Source: Rohdeia sp041398665 (GTDB lineage Bacteria; Planctomycetota; UBA1135; GCA-002686595). Taken from it: a stretch of DNA of 64,000 nt. Below, in pieces: positions 60,480 through 64,000 of this stretch. The DNA lies in NCBI GenBank assembly GCA_041398665.1, contig JAWKUH010000007.1, forward strand, positions 62,001 to 126,000, written 5' to 3'. The translations under genes were made by a program, and so were the position numbers. Positions within the stretch are counted from its first letter, which is position 1. Every line of letters begins with the position of its first letter. The notes beneath the pieces were generated by a model. The model made no database searches, was not told where the DNA came from, and saw only the letters and a list, made by a program, of their open reading frames with translations.

Positions 60480-61439
60480 ATGGCGCGAGTCTTCGTCGGC
60501 GTGCCCACGTGGAACCGCCCGGTGTGGGTGCGGGAAGCCGTGGAGAGCGTGCGCGCGCAGACCCTCCGCGATGTGCGCGTCGTCGTGAGCGACAACGCCT
60601 CCGAGCCGGAGGTTCGCGCGGAGGTCGCCGCCTGGGTGCGTTCGCTCGACGACCCGCGCGTCGAGTTCCACCAGCAAGAGGTCAACGAGGGAGAGTACGG
60701 GCAGGCGCGCTACTTCGCCTCCGCAGTGCGTGAGCCGTACTTCGCGATGCTCCACGACGACGACCGCATGGAGCCGAACCACCTCGCGAACGCGTTGGAA
60801 CGGCTCGAGCCGGACCCCTCGCTGCTGTGCTTCTTCGCGAACTCCTACATCTTCGACGAGGAGGGCGAGCGCTGGCCCGCGATGATGCGGCGCATGCGCC
60901 GGCACCAGTCGCGCGAGCGCCTCGCCGACGGTCCCGTCGAGATGCGCGGTCCGCTCATGCGCTGCGGCCTCGTGCCGATCTCGGGCACGGTGTTCCCGAC
61001 GCGGCGCATCCGCGAGACGCGCTTCGGAGAGGGCGGCACCGGCTGCTACCCCTTCGAGTTCGACGTCCTCCTGCGCATCTGTGAGGACGGAGGGAACGCC
61101 TGGTACTCGCGCGAGGAGTCGATCGGATTCCGCTTCCACCGGAACGCGATGCGCAATTACCTCGACTCCTGGTCCAACCCGGACGTGGTGCGACGCTTCA
61201 TCGACATCCTCGAACGTCGGCACTTCGACGGGCGCGACGAGCGGACGCGGCGTTGGCTGGTCGCGACGATGTTGGCCTTCGACGCGCGCATCCGCATGCG
61301 CGCCGGCGACCGAGCGGGAGGCCGAGCCAGCCTCGCCCGCGGCGTCCGTTCGCACCCCTTCGCACGGCGCCTGTGGACCGTCGCGCTGCCCAGCCTCCTG
61401 GGCTTCGACCGCCGGCGGGCGGCACGCGCCGCGAGCTGA
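60480..61439 (+). CDS. Family 2 glycosyltransferase
   Basis: This 319-residue enzyme begins ARVFVGVPTWNRPVWVREAVESVRAQTL, the GT2 start. It has VVVSDNASEPEVR for nucleotide contact and the metal site FAMLHDDDRMEPNHL. The acceptor-side region VPISGTVFPTRRI and FEFDVLLRICEDG follows. It adds a sugar during polysaccharide assembly. Donor and acceptor are not deducible. It lies 13 bases after the dehydratase gene, in the same transcript. Confidence 0.88.
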   Translation: MARVFVGVPTWNRPVWVREAVESVRAQTLRDVRVVVSDNASEPEVRAEVAAWVRSLDDPRVEFHQQEVNEGEYGQARYFASAVREPYFAMLHDDDRMEPNHLANALERLEPDPSLLCFFANSYIFDEEGERWPAMMRRMRRHQSRERLADGPVEMRGPLMRCGLVPISGTVFPTRRIRETRFGEGGTGCYPFEFDVLLRICEDGGNAWYSREESIGFRFHRNAMRNYLDSWSNPDVVRRFIDILERRHFDGRDERTRRWLVATMLAFDARIRMRAGDRAGGRASLARGVRSHPFARRLWTVALPSLLGFDRRRAARAAS

Positions 61440-61590
61440 GCGTCCCGTCACGCGCCCGAGGGCCGTGCTATCCTTCGCCGGGGGTCGCTCGGGCAACGGG
61501 GGACCCTCCGTCGCAACAGGCGCGACGACCGGCGGTTGGGTCCGATCCGTTGGTGCGCGCACCGCCTCACCGGTGACTTCCTCCCACTCC

Positions 61591-62379
61591 ATGAAGCGCG
61601 AACCCGCCGCCGCGATGCGGGCCCCCCGTGCCGGCCGCCGCCTCGCGCTCGCGCTGCTGGCATGCGCCCTGGTCGCGCCGGGTTGTGCGTCCCTCGAGCC
61701 GAACCTCCAGGACCTCGAGGTGGCGCCGGCGGTCGTCGAGGGCAGCACGCGCTACCGCAAGGAGTACGTCGTCGGTCCCGGTGACGTGCTGGAGGTGCTC
61801 GTCGTGGGCAACGCGGCCGTCTCGCGCACCGTGACCGTGCGGCCCGACGGCTACGTCTCCCTGCCGATCCTCGACGACGTCGAGGCGAGCGGCCTGACGA
61901 TCTCGGAGCTCGACGCGCGCGTGACGGAGCTGTTCTCGAAGCGCCTGCGCAACCCGGAGGTCACGGTCATCGCCGCGACCACGCGCCCCGCGCGCGCGCT
62001 CGTCTTCGGCGAGGTCCAGGCGACGCGCGCCGTGGAGCTGCGCGAAGCCGCGACGGTGGCCGAGGCGGTGATCGTCGCGGGCGGCTTCGGCCGACGCGCC
62101 GCGCCCTCGTACACGACCATCGTGCGCCTCAACGAGGCGGGACGCCTCGTCGCGATCACGCCCGCGCTGCACGCCGAGTCGCAGGTCGACCCGTACATGA
62201 TCCTCCAGACGATGCCGCTCGAACCGGACGACATGATCTTCGTCCCCGCGACGGACGTCGCGAAGTTCAACGACTGGGTCGACTCCTACATCAACGGCCC
62301 GCTCAGCGGTCTGAACTCGATCCTGACGACCTACGTCAACTTCCGTTGGACCCAGGTGATCGGGGACGCGGTGCAATGA
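61591..62379 (+). CDS. Polysaccharide export lipoprotein (Wza/OPX family)
   Basis: This 262-residue outer-membrane lipoprotein has a lipobox (ALLACALVAPGC) and then the poly-export domain (YVVGPGDVLEVLVVGN, VTVRPDGYVSLPILDDVEASGLTISELDARV) and a SLBB-like domain (ALVFGEVQATRAVELREAATVAEAVIVAGGF). OPX proteins form the outer-membrane exit pore for capsule or exopolysaccharide. TATCCT at about 61468-61473 may be a -10. It overlaps the next gene by 4 bases. Confidence 0.9.
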   Translation: MKREPAAAMRAPRAGRRLALALLACALVAPGCASLEPNLQDLEVAPAVVEGSTRYRKEYVVGPGDVLEVLVVGNAAVSRTVTVRPDGYVSLPILDDVEASGLTISELDARVTELFSKRLRNPEVTVIAATTRPARALVFGEVQATRAVELREAATVAEAVIVAGGFGRRAAPSYTTIVRLNEAGRLVAITPALHAESQVDPYMILQTMPLEPDDMIFVPATDVAKFNDWVDSYINGPLSGLNSILTTYVNFRWTQVIGDAVQ

Positions 62380-64000
62380 GCGACGAACAGCGCAAGAGCG
62401 CCGCCGAGCCGACGTTCCAACGTCCGCCAGGCCTGGAGGCGGAGCTGGTCCGCCGTGCTTGGCACCCCTGGATGGTCGGGCTGACGACGCTGTTCAGCGC
62501 TCACGCGATCGTGTCGGCCTACGTCGCCATCTGGCCGCCCGTCTACGTGGCCGAGGTCGCCTTCCAGGTCGAGCGCGACGTCGACACCGCGCGCGACGCG
62601 TTCTACCTCGAGTGGAACATGTTCCGGAAGGACGACATCGAGAGCGAGACGAAGCTCATGCTCGCGAGCTCGATCCTCGAGGAGGTCGCGCAGGACCTCG
62701 ACCTGAGCTACGACGAGGTCTACCACACCTTCCTCTCGTGGACGCTGCACCTGTGGCGCAGCTCGGCCGCCGGCAAGAAGTACCGCGAGATCAAGGAGTC
62801 CTTCTTCCCGCCGGAGCCGAGTCCCTGGGACCCGACGCCCGAGCAGATCGAGATGGCCAAGGTCATCCACGACTTCCACGACGGCGTCGAGATCAAACGC
62901 CTCGGCCAGTCGTTCGTCGGCCTCCTGGTCGTGAAGGCGTCGACGCCGCGCGCTCCCGAGATCGCCAACCGCATCTTCGAGGTCTACCAGCGCGAACGCC
63001 TCGACCGCTACCTGGCCGAGGCCGACGACGCCTACGAGTCGCTGCACTCGCAGGAGGAATCGACGCGCGTCCAGCTCGAGGAGCTCGAGAACCGCATGGT
63101 CGAGTTCTCGCAGGAGCACGGGATGCTGATCGACTTCGAGCGCGAGAAGATCGAGGTCAAGCAGTGGCTCGACCTCGAGGCCTCGCTGCGCGGCATCCGC
63201 GCCTCGATCGCGGGCAGCGAGGCGAAGCTCGCCGAGATCGATGCGTTCCTCGCCGGCGAGAAGCCCGAGGTCACGGGCAGCCGTTCCTTCGAACGCAACG
63301 AGCTCAAGCAGCAGCTCGAGTCCGAACTGAGCCGCGCACTGACCGAACTGGCGGAGGTCCGCAACGACTACCTGCCCGGCTCGCCCGAGATCGAGAAGCT
63401 CGAGCGCAAGATCGAGGACATCCGCGCGCGCATGGACTCGACCGACCAGATGGTCGCCAGCGGCCACACCGAGGTCCTCAACTCGACCTACGAAGCCATG
63501 CGCTCGCAGCGGACCGAGGTCCTCTCCGACCTCGCCTCGATGCGCGCCTCCCTGACCGACATGCAACGGTCGGCCGTGGAGATGCAGGACCGTCTCGAAG
63601 CGCTGCCGGCCCTGCGTCAGGAGTACACCCTGCTCGCGCGCGAGATCGCGAGCCTGCAGGTACGGCACGGCGAGCTGCGCTCGAAGGCCACGCAGGCGGA
63701 CGTCTCGCGCAACACGCTCGCGGAGACCATGCCGAGCCTGCGCCTGCTCGAGCCGGCGCGACCGGTCGACCAACCCGCCTGGCCGCGCACCAAGACGCTG
63801 CTCCTGGGCGCGGCCGTGCTCGGCCTCCTGTTCGGTGCCGGCGCCGCGATCCTGCGCGACCTCTACCTCGACCAGGTCCGCCTCGACGACGTGGCTCGCG
63901 GTCGCGGCGACGCGGCCTTCCTGGCCGAGATCCGCACCGGAGCCGGCGGCGCGCCTTCGACATCGTCCCGGGTCGGCGCCGCACGAACTCGCCGACTGGG
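62376..64000 (+). CDS. Polysaccharide co-polymerase (Wzc/GumC-like), truncated by window end
   Basis: At least 540 residues are visible and the frame is open at the right edge. An N-terminal membrane helix (about 32-55, WMVGLTTLFSAHAIVSAYVAIW) is followed by a Wzz-like domain with FQVERDVDTARDAFYLEW and LLVVKASTPRAPEIANRIFEVYQ. A long coiled coil (about 225-450) comes next, with LRQEYTLLAREIASLQVRHGELRSKA and LRLLEPARPVDQPAWPRTKTLLLGAAVLGLLFG as the second membrane helix. These proteins set chain length and couple to OPX pores. A frame change may lie near 63950. A tyrosine kinase domain could follow outside the window. Confidence 0.88.
   Translation, partial: MSDEQRKSAAEPTFQRPPGLEAELVRRAWHPWMVGLTTLFSAHAIVSAYVAIWPPVYVAEVAFQVERDVDTARDAFYLEWNMFRKDDIESETKLMLASSILEEVAQDLDLSYDEVYHTFLSWTLHLWRSSAAGKKYREIKESFFPPEPSPWDPTPEQIEMAKVIHDFHDGVEIKRLGQSFVGLLVVKASTPRAPEIANRIFEVYQRERLDRYLAEADDAYESLHSQEESTRVQLEELENRMVEFSQEHGMLIDFEREKIEVKQWLDLEASLRGIRASIAGSEAKLAEIDAFLAGEKPEVTGSRSFERNELKQQLESELSRALTELAEVRNDYLPGSPEIEKLERKIEDIRARMDSTDQMVASGHTEVLNSTYEAMRSQRTEVLSDLASMRASLTDMQRSAVEMQDRLEALPALRQEYTLLAREIASLQVRHGELRSKATQADVSRNTLAETMPSLRLLEPARPVDQPAWPRTKTLLLGAAVLGLLFGAGAAILRDLYLDQVRLDDVARGRGDAAFLAEIRTGAGGAPSTSSRVGAARTRRL

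Noticed and set aside
1..64000. tRNA, rRNA, transposases, integrases or phage genes
   Set aside because: I looked for conserved strings (for example GGTTCRANYCC T-arms and DDE motifs) and saw no convincing case. A tRNA scan by program would be more reliable than my reading.

Overview
The window is very GC-rich bacterial DNA with dense coding on both strands and strong G/C preference at third codon positions. Many genes encode secreted or lipid-anchored proteins of kinds common in environmental Planctomycetota: FG-GAP and TIG/IPT proteins, large exported proteins of unknown function, and DUF4331 and DUF4198 proteins. A Planctomycetota source, possibly a metagenome assembly, is my best inference, but no rRNA or marker gene here proves it. 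I see no rRNA, tRNA, CRISPR array, insertion sequence or prophage.

Layout. 0-1.1 kb: the end of a DUF6265 protein, a GlsB-like membrane protein and a dyad-repeat array. 1.1-5.3 kb: a minus-strand sulfide-oxidation operon (1-Cys peroxiredoxin, persulfide dioxygenase-rhodanese, type II SQR, TSUP exporter). 5.3-10.3 kb: a structured noncoding stretch, a sigma-54-type activator, an arylsulfotransferase-like lipoprotein and a Tat-exported epimerase-like protein. 10.5-19.5 kb: an NTT-like transporter, an ArfB-like release factor, the NAD/FMN subunit of a formate dehydrogenase, exported proteins, an FAD oxidoreductase and a methyltransferase. 20-23 kb: a second dyad-repeat array and a large exported protein. 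23.7-27.9 kb: a DUF4331/lipoprotein/DUF4198 operon divergent from an ECF sigma factor and its ChrR-like anti-sigma factor. 28-34.7 kb: a hydrolase and several exported proteins. 34.7-39.1 kb: a ruined methyltransferase, a CPVC redoxin divergent from an HxlR regulator, and the molybdenum subunit of formate dehydrogenase. 39-48 kb: a DUF885 peptidase, a 2OG oxygenase, HipBA, a REC-EAL regulator, a methyltransferase, an FG-GAP protein and a tiny SelW-like protein. 48-56.7 kb: an ArsR-SRPBCC-membrane protein operon, then many frame-broken genes including two radical SAM enzymes. 56.7-64 kb: an exopolysaccharide cluster running off the right edge.

Most notable are two in-frame UGA codons that look like selenocysteine: CysSerArgAla-UGA-His in the formate dehydrogenase catalytic subunit and Cys-Val-Arg-UGA in the SelW-like protein. 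Each is followed by a 7-bp hairpin with an identical GGUCU loop, a bacterial SECIS signature. The ECF sigma locus has two matching ATCC-N16-CGTACC elements pointing outwards, one toward each divergent operon, which predicts a self-contained regulon. A dispersed dyad repeat, with units differing almost only by transitions, sits just 3' of two unrelated genes.

A caveat for the whole window: roughly a dozen genes, clustered at 34.7-35.5 and 50-58 kb, are broken by single-base frame changes while their protein sequence continues in another frame. I read most as consensus errors in the sequence and not as real pseudogenes. Starts and ends of those genes are approximate.
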